The position numbers were made by a program, and so were the translations under genes. Shown here piece by piece: positions 11,562 to 23,100 of a stretch of 64,000 nucleotides of DNA. Each line of letters begins with the position of its first letter. The stretch's first letter is position 1. Under the pieces are notes generated by a model. It searched no databases. It worked only from the letters and a program-made list of their open reading frames with translations, and was not told the DNA's origin. This DNA comes from Ilyonectria destructans (taxonomy: Eukaryota > Ascomycota > Sordariomycetes > Hypocreales > Nectriaceae): positions 186,001 to 250,000 of the forward strand of contig JAHEWK010000010.1 in the NCBI GenBank assembly GCA_020740775.1, read 5' to 3'.

Positions 11562-13035
11562 TTAAGAAGGCTTAGTTTCGATGGCCAAATGATTAGGCGT
11601 GCTTTTCATTTTGGACTCTTTAATCCATGCCCTAAGATGAATCAGAGAACACGGTTCTGTTTTGCCAAACTGAGCATCCGTAGAATTAGATACGGCCCTG
11701 GAAGGGAGCATCAGGGTAGTAACTGATTCTGAGGGGGATGCAGGGGGTATGTCAGGGGTGACGGGGTGTTCTTCTCGGCAAGACACATGATATTCGGAGT
11801 CATCTTGACCCTCGTGCTCGGGACATGAGATACGGGTCGTCCGGGTGGATTCGTTGTCGAGCCATCTGCCTTCGACCGATTTCTGACCAATTTCCGAAAC
11901 GTACACGGGGGACAATGCAGTATCAGGGAGACTTCCGCTGCCCCTGGGTCTCGGTAGTGTCAAATGCTCCATCGAATGGGGTTTCTGAGGGGGATCCCTG
12001 AGATGAAGCGATTGTTCCAAGATTTTGTCAACTTGATGAATGGGCACCCCTCTCTTATCCTTGCTGCGACAACAGGCCTGGGAGCGACAAGATTGGCAAG
12101 AAGGAATAGTAGCCTTATCGGCCACAAGCATGCCAGGTGGCGTCGAGTAAGCTTCTGCAACCGTGTCGGGCCCAAGTTCGGGTTGGGACGAGCTCGTGGT
12201 CCGGGTTGGTGTGATTTGAACATTTGCTGGTAGAATCTTCTGCCACGAAGGCAAGCGACTGCGGCTTTTGAATGCTGGTAAAGACTGGGCCAAACCATAC
12301 TTGACATTGATGTCAGTGGCGGCCTTCTCTAGAAAGGTTCGAAAGGTGGAAGATCTCTGTAGGTTCCCCTGATTCAACTCGGATAGAACCTCAAGTTGAG
12401 GTGGAATCTTCGAGGCGGGCTTGAATGGTTCTGGTTCCGCATCTTCTATCGCTTCTGACAGCCCATCATCTGACAGTCCGTCCTTTGACATTTCGTCCTC
12501 TGACATAAAAGATGCAACTGGGTGCTTTGGCTGGTCGGAGTCTATGGTTCTATCACGGACCCATTTCATGACCCTGACGCTTTGGAAGACATCGCCTAGA
12601 CTTTTGCGGCGGCGTGCAACCACCGGAAGATGCTCTGAAATGACAGATGTTAGGAGTTGGAAGGTGATGAGTTCGGCGTTGGACCCATGACTTGCCTGAT
12701 TTCTGCGACTGTGAAGTGGACTCGGTCATGTCAAACCCGATGGCTCGTTGACTTAGACGTGCAGACGAACAAGTTGCCGTCCGTTTCCGAGTAGACGATA
12801 ACCAACTTCGACGGGTCGAAACATCCGGGGCATCTTTCTTGTCTAGATGCTGATGCTCTAGAGAACTAGAGCGACTGCCCTTGTCATCCTTGTCGGTATG
12901 AAAGAGACCTTCTTGACGCCGTGGCCTCAACAGACGCTACCTGGACAGAGGCAAACTAACGAGTCGAGATCTTTGCTTGGGGAATTTCTGACTTTTGCCG
13001 GTGGGTGAATTGCTGGACACCATTTGTGTAGCCAT
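11562..13035 (-). CDS. Unrecognised protein, Ser/Pro-rich
   Basis: I do not recognise this gene. The best model (446 aa) uses exons 13035-12961, 12888-12696 and 12634-11562. The last intron (12635-12695) is secure: GCAAGT donor after AAATCAG, CTAAC branch site, TTTCAG acceptor, a GC-AG intron. The first intron (12889-12960) is a guess that keeps the frame; its acceptor has no good branch site. The protein is hydrophilic with basic patches (RRRKS), an acidic stretch (SEDEMSKDGLSDDGLSEAIEDAEPE split by Ser) and a Cys-rich segment around CQSCRSQACC near residue 280. No membrane segment or catalytic motif is seen. It diverges from POL1 across about 1 kb. It may be lineage-specific. Confidence 0.5.
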
Positions 13036-14082
13036 GTTCGTAGAATGGGGACGAATATCAATGATGGGGAGGGATGGCTCTGGGCGTGTCGTGGGAAGGT
13101 CGCCAAACACCAAGCCAGCTTTGAAGGCGATGGAGTTGGCTGGGGAGAAGTGAGGATGGAATAAGAGCCAAATAGAAAAGCGAAGGTGGTTGCGATTACC
13201 ATTGGGTCTCGGAGAGCAGTCTCCTACTGTGCTAATCGGCAGGTGCCTAGAGGTGGGTGCGAGCACATGCAGTTATAGTAATGCCCACGGAGGCAAGCGC
13301 ATGTCTGAATGCGGAAGTGAAGCTATCGTGTCAAAATCTCTCTGGCTTCATTGAGAGAGTACGAGAGACAATCTCTGTTCTGAGTATTTTCACTTGACCA
13401 TGACATCATAACCATCTTGGAGAGGCAGCAGTCACAATCCCATGTCTATGTTGATTGCACGGTAAGCATCGAGCATGGCCACAGCCTGCGTAAAAGCCGT
13501 GGGTTGCTGTGAGTAGCTGCGTGTACGAAATACCTTGCCTGGTGTTATCGTCACTTAGAATATGGACAAGGGTCAGATGTGAGGTCATAACAACACTTGG
13601 AAATCGAGACATTGTCAGTGGACGGCCTCCCCCATGGGTTCGCGTTAAGTGCATCCATGGATGTCTCGGCGCGCGTTGATGGCACAGTGATGGCACAGTG
13701 AGAGCCACGGACCCACAGAAGTCTCCCACTGTGCTCACTGTGGAGGGACTCCTGGTCCAAAGTACCCTCCCCCAATACCCCACGTGCACCGCCACATCCG
13801 TCTCTTGCCTCTCTTGCAGGGGCTCAACAGGGGGGCAACGGGCACTTTACAGGACCCCACCCGCGACACGAAGACGCGACACTGAGGACGCGACAAACGC
13901 GTCCCGCTTGACCACTTTTCTACCAGGGGATCAAGTACCTCCCGCCCTCGACGCTACCACCAACCACCACCCACCACCCATTCACTTGCCAACTCGACCA
14001 ATTCAACGGCAGCAGACAAACGAGACCAACTCCCGCAACGACACACACGCTTGATATGGTATCGTGCTAACTCAACTCCGCC
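13036..14082. other. Intergenic region upstream of POL1
   Basis: This gap separates two divergent genes. It contains no protein-like frame. Its last 220 bases hold the MluI-box cluster listed separately and presumably the POL1 promoter. Confidence 0.5.
13874..13902 (+). promoter_or_regulatory. Cluster of MluI cell-cycle box-like sites before POL1
   Basis: Three copies of ACGCG lie within 29 bases: ACGCGA at 13874, ACGCGA at 13888 and the perfect palindrome ACGCGT at 13897, about 180-210 bases upstream of the POL1 start. In yeasts ACGCGT is the binding site of MBF, which drives G1/S transcription of DNA-replication genes including POL1. The position in front of a replication polymerase supports a functional reading; binding is inferred. 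Confidence 0.6.
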
Positions 14083-17000
14083 ATGTCGAAGCCCAACCAC
14101 CGGGCCAGGCTCGCCGAGCTCCGTGCTCTTCGCCAGTCTGGCAAGAAGGCCTTTGACACCTACCAGGTCGACGAGGTCTCCAATCTCTACGATGAGGTTG
14201 ACGAGGCCGGCTACAAGAAGATTGTGAGAGACCGACTCGAAGAAGATGACTTCGTTGTCGATGACAACGGCGAGGGCTACGCCGACGACGGCCGCGAGGA
14301 GTGGGATCGCATCCAGACCTACGAAGACGACAGTGAGGAAGATGACAGAGTCGTCCGTGGTCGACCAAGCAAAGCCGGTCAGTTCATCTTGCAGTTGCAG
14401 ATTCCCACCCCCACTGACACTCGACACAGCCAAGAAGAACCGTCAGGACGAGCAGGAGAAACGAGATGCCAACGACAGAGATATCAGCGAGTACTTCACC
14501 AAGGGTGCTGGCAAGGCACAGTCCAAGCCCAAGGTTAGCAAACTCGCCCCTCGACTCTCCCAAACTGTCAACTGATCCGTTCCCGCAGGTAGTAAAGACG
14601 AAAGCCGACGAAGACTTCCTTGCCGACCTGCTCGGTGAGGTTGACACCAACATCCCCGCCCCTGCCCCCCGCATATCAAAAATCGAGAGATCTGGTGAGC
14701 GTCGCAAGTTCAGGGATCTATCGCCTGCTCCTGAGCCCACTTCCAAGAAGAAGAAGTTTCTCGATACGCGATTGCCATCTCCTCTCCCAGCAACCATGGA
14801 CAGCGACGACGGCTTTATCCCCCCCCTCGATGACGAGCCTCTCGACGTCCCTATGAGCGATCCGGCTCCCTCCTCCCCAGCCGCCAAGGTTGCTCAACGG
14901 AAACGCCTAATCAAACAAGAACCCCAAGACGACGAGGATGAGGATATGATGGAGGTAGCCCATGCCGGTGCCATCAACACAGCCAGCGTCAACATGACAA
15001 GCTCTCGGCCAATCAAGAGACTCATCAAGAGGGAAATTGATCCCGCTCCCGCCAGCTCCTCCCCAGTCAAGCCCCCTGGTGCTGCTGTAGACCCATCCTC
15101 TTGGAATGCACTCACTGAGAGGCTCAACGTTGTCTCTAGCTCGCCTACAGAGACCCGAGGTATCGGCAAGATTGACCATAAAGACGCCGTCGAGGAGGAT
15201 GGAAGCCTCAACTTTTTCTGGACCGACTACACAGAGGTCAACGGCAGCCTGTGCTTGTTCGGCAAGGTCCTCAACAAGAAAACAAGGTCCCATGTCAGCT
15301 GCTTTGTCAAGGTCGACAACATCCTAAGGAAGTTGTTCTTCCTGCCACGCCAGAGCCGAGTGCGACATGGCGAAGACATGGGGGAAGAGGTTGAGATGAT
15401 GAATGTCTACGATGAGATCGACGAGATGATGACCAGGATGAAGGTGGGCATGTACAAAATCAAGGCCTGCACGCGAAAGTATGCCTTTGAACTGCCCGGC
15501 GTCCCCAAGGAAGCGCAGTACATGAAGCTTCTCTATCCATACACGAGTATGTTCCCAAGGAACCGTCACCTCCCTGTTCCAATGTCCGCTAACCATTTCT
15601 CAGAGCCACAAGTCGATGCAGACGCCCCTGGAGAGACATATTCCCATGTCTTTGGCACCAACACGGCCCTGTTCGAGCAGTTTGTCCTCTGGAAGAACAT
15701 CATGGGTCCCTGCTGGCTCAGGATCCAGGATGCCGACTTTGGCAGCATCAAAAACGCATCCCATTGCAAGCTCGAGGTGCTAGCTGACCACCCCAACATG
15801 ATCTCTACCTTGCCCGACTCCGAAAACATCGACGCACCTCCTTTGACTCTCATGAGCGTCGCCCTGCGAACCGCTTTCAACGCAAAGGATAACAAGCAGG
15901 AGATTCTGGCCATTAGTGCCAGGATATACGAGAAGGTATCACTCACCGATACCACTCCTGCGGAGAAGCTGCCTTCCCGAAGCTTCACGGTCATTCGACC
16001 ACACGGGCAAGGCTTCCCCTTGGGATTTGACCAACTTGTAAGGCAACGGAAGAACCGAGGTCTTCTAGTCCTAAAGAAGCAAGAGTCAGATATCTTGAAT
16101 TTCTTTTTGGCTCAAGTGGACGTTGCTGATCCAGATGTCATTCTCGGCCACCAACTGGAGGGTGTTGATTACAGTGTTCTTCTAAACCGACTGCACGAGA
16201 AAAAGATCCACCAGTGGTCGCGGCTTGGTAGAATGCGAAGGAGTCAATGGCCAGCTTCCATCGGCAAGATGGGCGGGAATGTCTTTGCTGAACGTCAGGT
16301 TATTGCTGGCCGTCTGCTCTGCGATCTTGCCAACGAGGCTGGAAAGTCGGTCATGTTCAAGTGTCAGTCTTGGAGCTTGACCGAGATGTGTAGCCTCTAC
16401 CTTGCTGGAGACAACCGCCGTCGTGAGATTGATAATGAGGCCGCATTGGCCAGCTGGGCCAAGGAAAAGCAGGGTTTCATGGACTACGTCACTCACATGG
16501 AAGCCGATACCCATTACATTGCTGCGCTGGCCTTGAGTGTTCAGATGCTGCCTCTTACCAAGGTCTTGACGAATCTGGCTGGCAACTCCTGGGCCAGAAC
16601 TCTCACGGGAACCCGGGCTGAGCGGAATGAGTACATTTTGTTGCACGACTTCCACCGCCACAAGTACATCTGCCCTGATAAGCAGACGTTCCGTGGTCGC
16701 CAGAAGGCCGAGGAGGAACAACGCGAGGGTGAGGGGGCGGACGGCAAAAAGAAGGACAAGTACAAGGGTGGTCTCGTCTTCGAGCCAGAGAAAGGTCTGT
16801 ATGACAAGTTTGTGCTTGTCATGGACTTCAACTCTCTCTACCCGTCCATCATCCAGGAGTTCAACATCTGCTTCACCACGGTGGACAGAACTGGCTTGGT
16901 AAGTTCACCATTTGTCTAATTGTGTATCAATAACTAACATCCCCATTAGACCGAGGACGAGGATGCGGTTCCTGAGGTCCCTAGGAACCAGGAACAAGGC

Positions 17001-18677
17001 ATTCTTCCGAAGCTCATTGCCACGCTTGTTAGCCGACGTCGCCAAGTCAAGAGTCTAATGAAGGACAAAACTGCTACCCCCGAGGAGCTCGCCACCTGGG
17101 ATATCAAGCAACTGGCCCTGAAGCTCACCGCTAACTCCATGTACGGATGCTTGGGTTACACTAAATCTCGCTTCTACGCTCGCCCTCTAGCCGTCCTGAC
17201 GACCTATAAGGGTCGTGAGATTCTCCGCAGCACCAAGGAGCTTGCCGAGAGCAAGTCGCTCCAGGTTATCTACGGCGACACTGACTCTGTCATGATCAAC
17301 GCGAATGTAGACAATGTCTCCGATGCCCTCAGGGTTGGAAACGAATTCAAGAAAGCAGTCAACGAGCAGTATAGACTGCTGGAGATTGACATCGACAACA
17401 TCTTCCGCCGCATCCTCCTTCAGGCGAAGAAGAAGTATGCCGCCATCAACCTCGTGGAGAAGGATGGCAAGTACGTGGAGCAGATGGAGGTCAAGGGTCT
17501 TGACATGAAGCGTCGTGAGTACTGCGCGCTGTCCAAGGAAATCTCCAAGCACCTCCTCGACGAGATCCTTTCCGGAGATGACACAGAGGTATCGGTAGCG
17601 CGCATCCACGAATACCTGCGAGAAATCGCCGGTAAGATGCGTGAACAGGCGATCGCAACTCCCAAGTACATCATCTACACGCAGCTCGGAAAGGCACCCA
17701 AAGAGTATCCCAACGCCGACTCGATGCCCCAGGTCCAGGTGGCGCTTCGTGAGCTGGCTCGCGGCAAGACTGTCCGCAAGGGCGACGTCATCTCGTACAT
17801 CATCACGGGCGATGGCACGAGTTCCGAACCAGCTCCCAAGCGAGCCTATGCTCCTCCGGATCTGAAGACAGACTCGAGCCTGATCCCTGATGTGGAGTGG
17901 TACATTGGCAAGCAGATCTTCCCTCCCGTTGAGCGTCTCTGTGCCAACATTGTCGGAACATCGACTTCGCAGTTGGCCGAGCAGCTTGGTCTGGATGTCC
18001 GCCGATACAGCTCATTCCAAAACCAGCAGAACAGCTCTAGCAACGATCTAGAGGTCCATCCCCTCGACTCCCAGATCCCCGACGAAGTCCGCTTTGCCGA
18101 GTGTGCTCGCCTCTCACTGCGGTGCCGCAAGTGCAAGGCCAACTCGACCTTTGAGGGCCTCGCTGCATCTCCCGACGGCGTCTCCGCATCGGGTGTCCTC
18201 TGCAGCGCTTGCGGCGCAACCTTCTCAACCTTGTCCATTGTGGCTCAGGTCGAGCACGCCGTTCGCACTGAGACAACCCGCTACTACGAGGGCTGGTTGG
18301 TGTGCGACGACTCCCAGTGTGGTAATCGCACCCGCCAGGTGAGCGTCTACGGCACACGATGCTTGGGGCCTAAGGGGCTCGCGCGCGACTGTCTCGGCCG
18401 CATGCGCTACGAGTACAATGAAAAGGCCATCTACAACCAGCTGCTGTACTTTGCCAGTCTCTGGGACGTTGATAAGGCGCGAGCCAAGGCGACATCGGAG
18501 TCGGGCGATGTGTCCCGAGTCGACCGCGACAAGATCCTCGCGGTAGCGGAGCATAACCGCATGCGGTTCAGCACTGTTAAGGGTGTCGTGGACAAGTACC
18601 TCGACAAGTGCGGCCGTCAATGGGTCGCCATGGACACGTTGTTCGTCAAGCTGGGATTCAACAAGCAGTTGGCGTGA
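14083..18677 (+). CDS. POL1: DNA polymerase alpha catalytic subunit
   Basis: Predicted 1459 aa (yeast Pol1 is 1468). Exons are 14083-14377, 14430-14533, 14589-15546, 15604-16898 and 16950-18677. It extends RNA primers made by primase to start leading-strand and Okazaki synthesis in the nucleus. The first 95 residues match the polymerase alpha N-terminal region (MSKPNHRARLAELRALR). Family B motifs are present: motif A DFNSLYPSII near residue 859, motif B KLTANSMYGCLGY near 940, motif C YGDTDSV near 992. The C-terminus has two Cys clusters, CRKC/CSAC and CDDSQC with later Cys, for zinc binding and contact with the B subunit. The 57-nt third intron keeps the frame open and contains no stop. MluI-box-like sites lie upstream. 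Confidence 0.97.
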
Positions 18678-20153
18678 ACTAGCGTTGGAACAAACAAGAA
18701 TGGATGGGACATGTGTATAACAGGAATCAAGGGTATGCTGGTTGCGTAGGGAGTCGGTGGAGTCTCGGGAACTTGGATCAAGAAGTCGATGATTGATATT
18801 TTGCTTTTTGGAGGGAGCAGGGCTGTGTAAATTGATGTTGCCGTTGCTACCAAGCGCGGTTCCATGTGTAATGAGTTGAAGGTTGATTGCATGGGTAGCA
18901 AAGCGGAGTTTGGGAGTTGAGTCTAGTACAAAGCCATAACCGACAAGAGAGGAGTGCCCTCAAAGACTCGATGAGAATTTATTAGTAACTATTAGTATGG
19001 ATCAATGTTCGTTATAACCGCAACATGTATGCTAGCGAGGCCAACTTTCTGTCGTAGGAAAGGATAAACCCGTAGGATGGCCAACTCAGCCATGTTGAGT
19101 TTGGAGATGACTTGCTTCGACCCGGCTCGCGCCGTCTTCAGCCTTTATATGAAGTTCGATGTGTCCTGGTAGAGTTGCGAAAGTGGCCCGAGACTCGTGA
19201 TAGCTTCGGCTCAATACAATATGGCGACACCTCTGGGGACCTAGCATCGTGATTGTCAACCAAACCGTCTGTTGTCGAGCCAGTGATTGGTTTTGGATCT
19301 GCACTTCGATGCATGTCTCTCATACCTTTCTTCAACTAACTTCACGACAAGACGCTCAACGTTTGATGAAATATGTATTTGTCTGCCAATGGCTCATGGT
19401 CCCTCGAAATTAGATGATGTACAGCAAGGCTTCAAAAGACCCTTCAATCAAGGCCAGCCTGGCCAACGGCCCCCATACATCATCCATCGGCCCAAGAGAC
19501 AACCCGGTGGCGACCGGTGGTCTCTTGAGGCGATCCAACGCGTGCGCACAACCTGAGAGAGACGACAACACCAACGGCCTGATGGTCGAAGCGACATCTC
19601 AACCCAGCGAAGGCCATGAGCCCAGAGGCTGGTCTCGGAAATCGCAGTGGCAAACGCACAAGTCCATCCGATGCGAATCAAATTTTGCCCCTTTGCTTGA
19701 ATTTTCACCCGCGTCCAAATCCATCCCTCCACCACATCCACCGCCCCCCGCGACGTATATCGATGCGGTGGACATGGCATCCTACTCCCCCCATCAATGC
19801 CCCATTCCGTTCCTGAAATCCAGTGCATGCCGGCGAACATCAATGAAAACCGTCCTAGCCCTGAAACCCGAAATCCTCCGCAATATTAGGAAGTGGAACA
19901 CACTAGGGGCACGCTGAGAAGGGCCTGAAATAGGTAATGTGAACACAATGATGAAAAAAAATCCCTAGTCCGAAAAGTGCTCCCTCTCCAGTGAGAGGCC
20001 GTCCGTCCGTCTGTCTATGGGGCGAGGTATCATGGTTCAAAATGCGTGCTCAAACTTTTAGGACACGTCTGATGAAAGCCTGTAAATGCAACAAAACAAC
20101 ACACCCCTGCCTAGTCTATCTGCCGAAATGCAAGACACCGAAGGAAGAAGAAT
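18678..20153. other. Convergent 3' region between POL1 and eIF4G
   Basis: POL1 and the eIF4G gene converge here. About 1.5 kb holds no protein-like frame with a plausible start and no RNA gene that I can recognise. The expected content is two 3' UTRs, with AT-rich runs near 18970-19000. Confidence 0.45.
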
Positions 20154-23100
20154 TTATTCGCTCTCTTTCTTGCCGCTGTCGGGGACAGCCTTCGACATCA
20201 TTGGCGAGGCAGAAGTAGACGGGGGGGAGGCCGGGTGCTCGGTCTCCATGTTCGCTAGCAGGCTGTGTCACAAGTTAGCACACGATCAACACGAGGACTG
20301 CTTTCAAACTCACCTGAATGCATTAGAGTGCGAAGTGTTCTCTCGGGTGGGAGGAGTCCCGGTGCGAGAAGAGGCCCCCGAGTCCTCACCAGCGCGGCCC
20401 AGCGAGCCACCTGGGCCAAGACGTCGTCCGCTGTTGCTGCGGGACGAGAACATCGAGGTGGGACCCAGCATGACGTTGCCGCTCGAGGCCCTGTTGGCAG
20501 AGCCCTTAAGGCGGCGGAGATCATCCATACCGACCTGGTTGCTCTGCTGCTGGCTGTAGCCAGCAGAGAAGTGGCGCGCATCGCCTCGTCCGGCGGGAGG
20601 ACGACCGCCTCCGCGCTGGTTGCTCCTGGCCGACTCCTGGGCCTTGGCAGCTTGGGCAGCCTCAGCCTATGGAATGTTAGTAAACACATATCTCAGTGCG
20701 CATGGATGGGAAGAACATACCTCGACTCGGACCTCTTCCAGGGTCTTGGGGCCCTTGTTGGTCTCCTTGGAGACCCAGTTGGCCCTGCGAAGATCAATGA
20801 CGTCCATGAGCATGAACCGCAGTCGGCTCGGGAGGTCAGGCAGATCAGCCATGGTCTGGATGCGCTGGAAGTAGGCATCCATCATAGGACGGCCCTTGTC
20901 GGTGGCATCAAGGTTGGCACCAATGGTCCGGAGCAGCTTGCTGAGCGACTCAATCTCAGTCTCATCAGGCACGCCCTTATAGTCGACGAGCTTGTGCACA
21001 CATTCGTGCATGATGCGCTCAGTGAGCATACCCAGCTTGTACAGCTCACCAATGAACTGGACGAGACCAAGGCCACGTCGCTTGGCAGCAGCAGCGATAT
21101 AGTATTCGTCAGAGAGAAGAGCGGCCTCGGCAGTCTTCTTGGCATCGGCGCTTCCCTCAACCTTGTCAGGGTTCTCGGGCAGGTTAACGGTCCATCCGCG
21201 CTCGAATTCCTCCTGACATCTGTTGAGGAGGTACTTGCGGAACAGGTTGCCACCATTGACAATGTTGCCGTTCTTGTCCTTGATGCGCTCGTCGCGAACA
21301 TCGGGGCTCATAGTCTCCAGCATGCGCTTGCAGAACTTGGCATACATCGAGGCCCAGTGAGCCTCATCAGTCGCCTTCTCGAAGGTGAGCTGAATGACTT
21401 GGCGAAGGGTGCGGCCATCAGTCTCATCCTTGGACTGAGAAGCAATCTCCAAGATCTGGTCGGCGATTCTGTCGAACTTCTCGGGGGTCATCTTGTTCAA
21501 GGCGGCCTTGACCTTCCTCTGAACCAGCTCAGGGTCAAGGTAGCCAGCACTGGCACCGGGAGGAGGGGCGGCGGCGGACTTGCCAATGCTAGTGGGCTTC
21601 CAGCCGTTGGAAGTGACAGCAATGGGCTTAAGATCCATGCCAGCAGTCAGAGGCATGGTCTTAGCAGCCTGAGCATCCTTGGCGTTGTAGTCATTGCGTC
21701 GGCTACCACGAGTCGGGCGGCTGTTCTGGCGAGGAGAGTTGGACATGTTGGACTGGGATGAAGTCCGGGACATGGAGGCCGACGAGGGGAACGCGCCACC
21801 AGGTCGCTGGAAGGAGGCCATGGGGTTGCCACCGGCCGGTCGAGGCATGCTGCCACTAGCCATAGCGAATCGATCGGCCGAGGTAGTACCAGTGGGAAGA
21901 GTTCGTCCGGCGGGTGCTACAAAGGCGCCCATGGGGAAGTTGCCGCCGCCGCCGCCGCCACGAGAGTTGTGTCGGGCAGAGCCAGGGGTCTGAGTGCGGG
22001 AAGCAGATCGGCCGGTATCATCACCAATGAGGGACTTGACCTGCTGGTGGAACTCCAGAGAAGGCTGCTCGGTGAAGACCTTCTGGAACTGGAGCAAGAA
22101 GTTGGCGTCGTACTTGAAGGTCTTGCCCTTCTTGGCGACAGCGGCGTTAAGGGACGGGTTGGGGGACTTGATGCCGGAGGGGTAGATGTCTTGGTCAATG
22201 ACCTTGAGGAAACGAGCCGACTTGAGAGACTGCAGGGCGGCGCTGGGCTGAGGAGGCTCAACAGGCTTGGTGTTCAGAGGAGCCAGGTTGAGGGCAGCAG
22301 GCTTGGCGCCACGCTTCTCAGCAGTGGTAGACTTCGGCTCAGCGGGAGACGAGGGCTTCTCGGCGATCTTCATACCGGCGAGCTTGTCGGTGACAACATC
22401 GACCTTGTCCTCCTTGCCAGATTTGGCATTGGCATTGGCAAGAGCCTCGGCAACAGAGAGAGCCTTGCCAGCTGACTCGGCGCGTCGCTTCTCCTTCTCC
22501 TCTTCAAGACGCTCCATCTCACGCTCTTGGTCACGGAGTTTTTGGTCTTCGTTTCCAGCGTTCTTCTTGCGGTCCTCCTCGGCCTTGATCTTGGCCGCAG
22601 CCTTCTCAGCTTCACGCTTCACGCGGTGCTCTTCCTCTAGCTTCTCGCGCTGGGCATCGGCCTCTTCCATTTCGCGAATGATTCGGTCCATCTCCTCTTC
22701 CTCAGTCTCTTCCTTCTTGGCGGGCTCCGCGGGCTTCTCGGCCTCCTTAACGGGCTCCTCAACCTTCTTAGGCTCCTCGGCGGGCTTCGTCTCCGCCTCA
22801 ACCTTGGCGGGAGGAGCAGGCTCAGCCTTAGCCTCCACAGGCACTTCGGCAGGTTTGGCGACCTCTTCTTTCTTGGGCTCGGCAGGCGCTTGAGGTGCCT
22901 GGGTGGCCTGCTTAATCTTCTCCTTGAGCTCATCCTGGATCTCCTTGGCAGTCTTGGGGGTGGCGTGGCTGTCAGTGCGGCCGTGCGCAGGGGTCGAGGA
23001 CTTGGGAGGAGGAGTCGGTGTCGAGGTTACGACAGGAGGGGTCTTTGACTTGGTAATGCTGGGAGCAGGCGAAACCGGGGCCTTGAAAGTCGAGGTATCA

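Noticed and set aside
14083..18677. The polymerase as delta, epsilon or zeta subunit
   Set aside because: The N-terminal MSKPNHRARLAELRALR region, the DFNSLYPSII and KLTANSMYGCLGY motifs, and a length of 1459 aa fit polymerase alpha.
20265..21761. A 498-codon open frame on the + strand opposite eIF4G
   Set aside because: It is the exact antisense of the conserved MIF4G domain and reflects codon bias on the other strand. It has no family match I recognise and no intron context.
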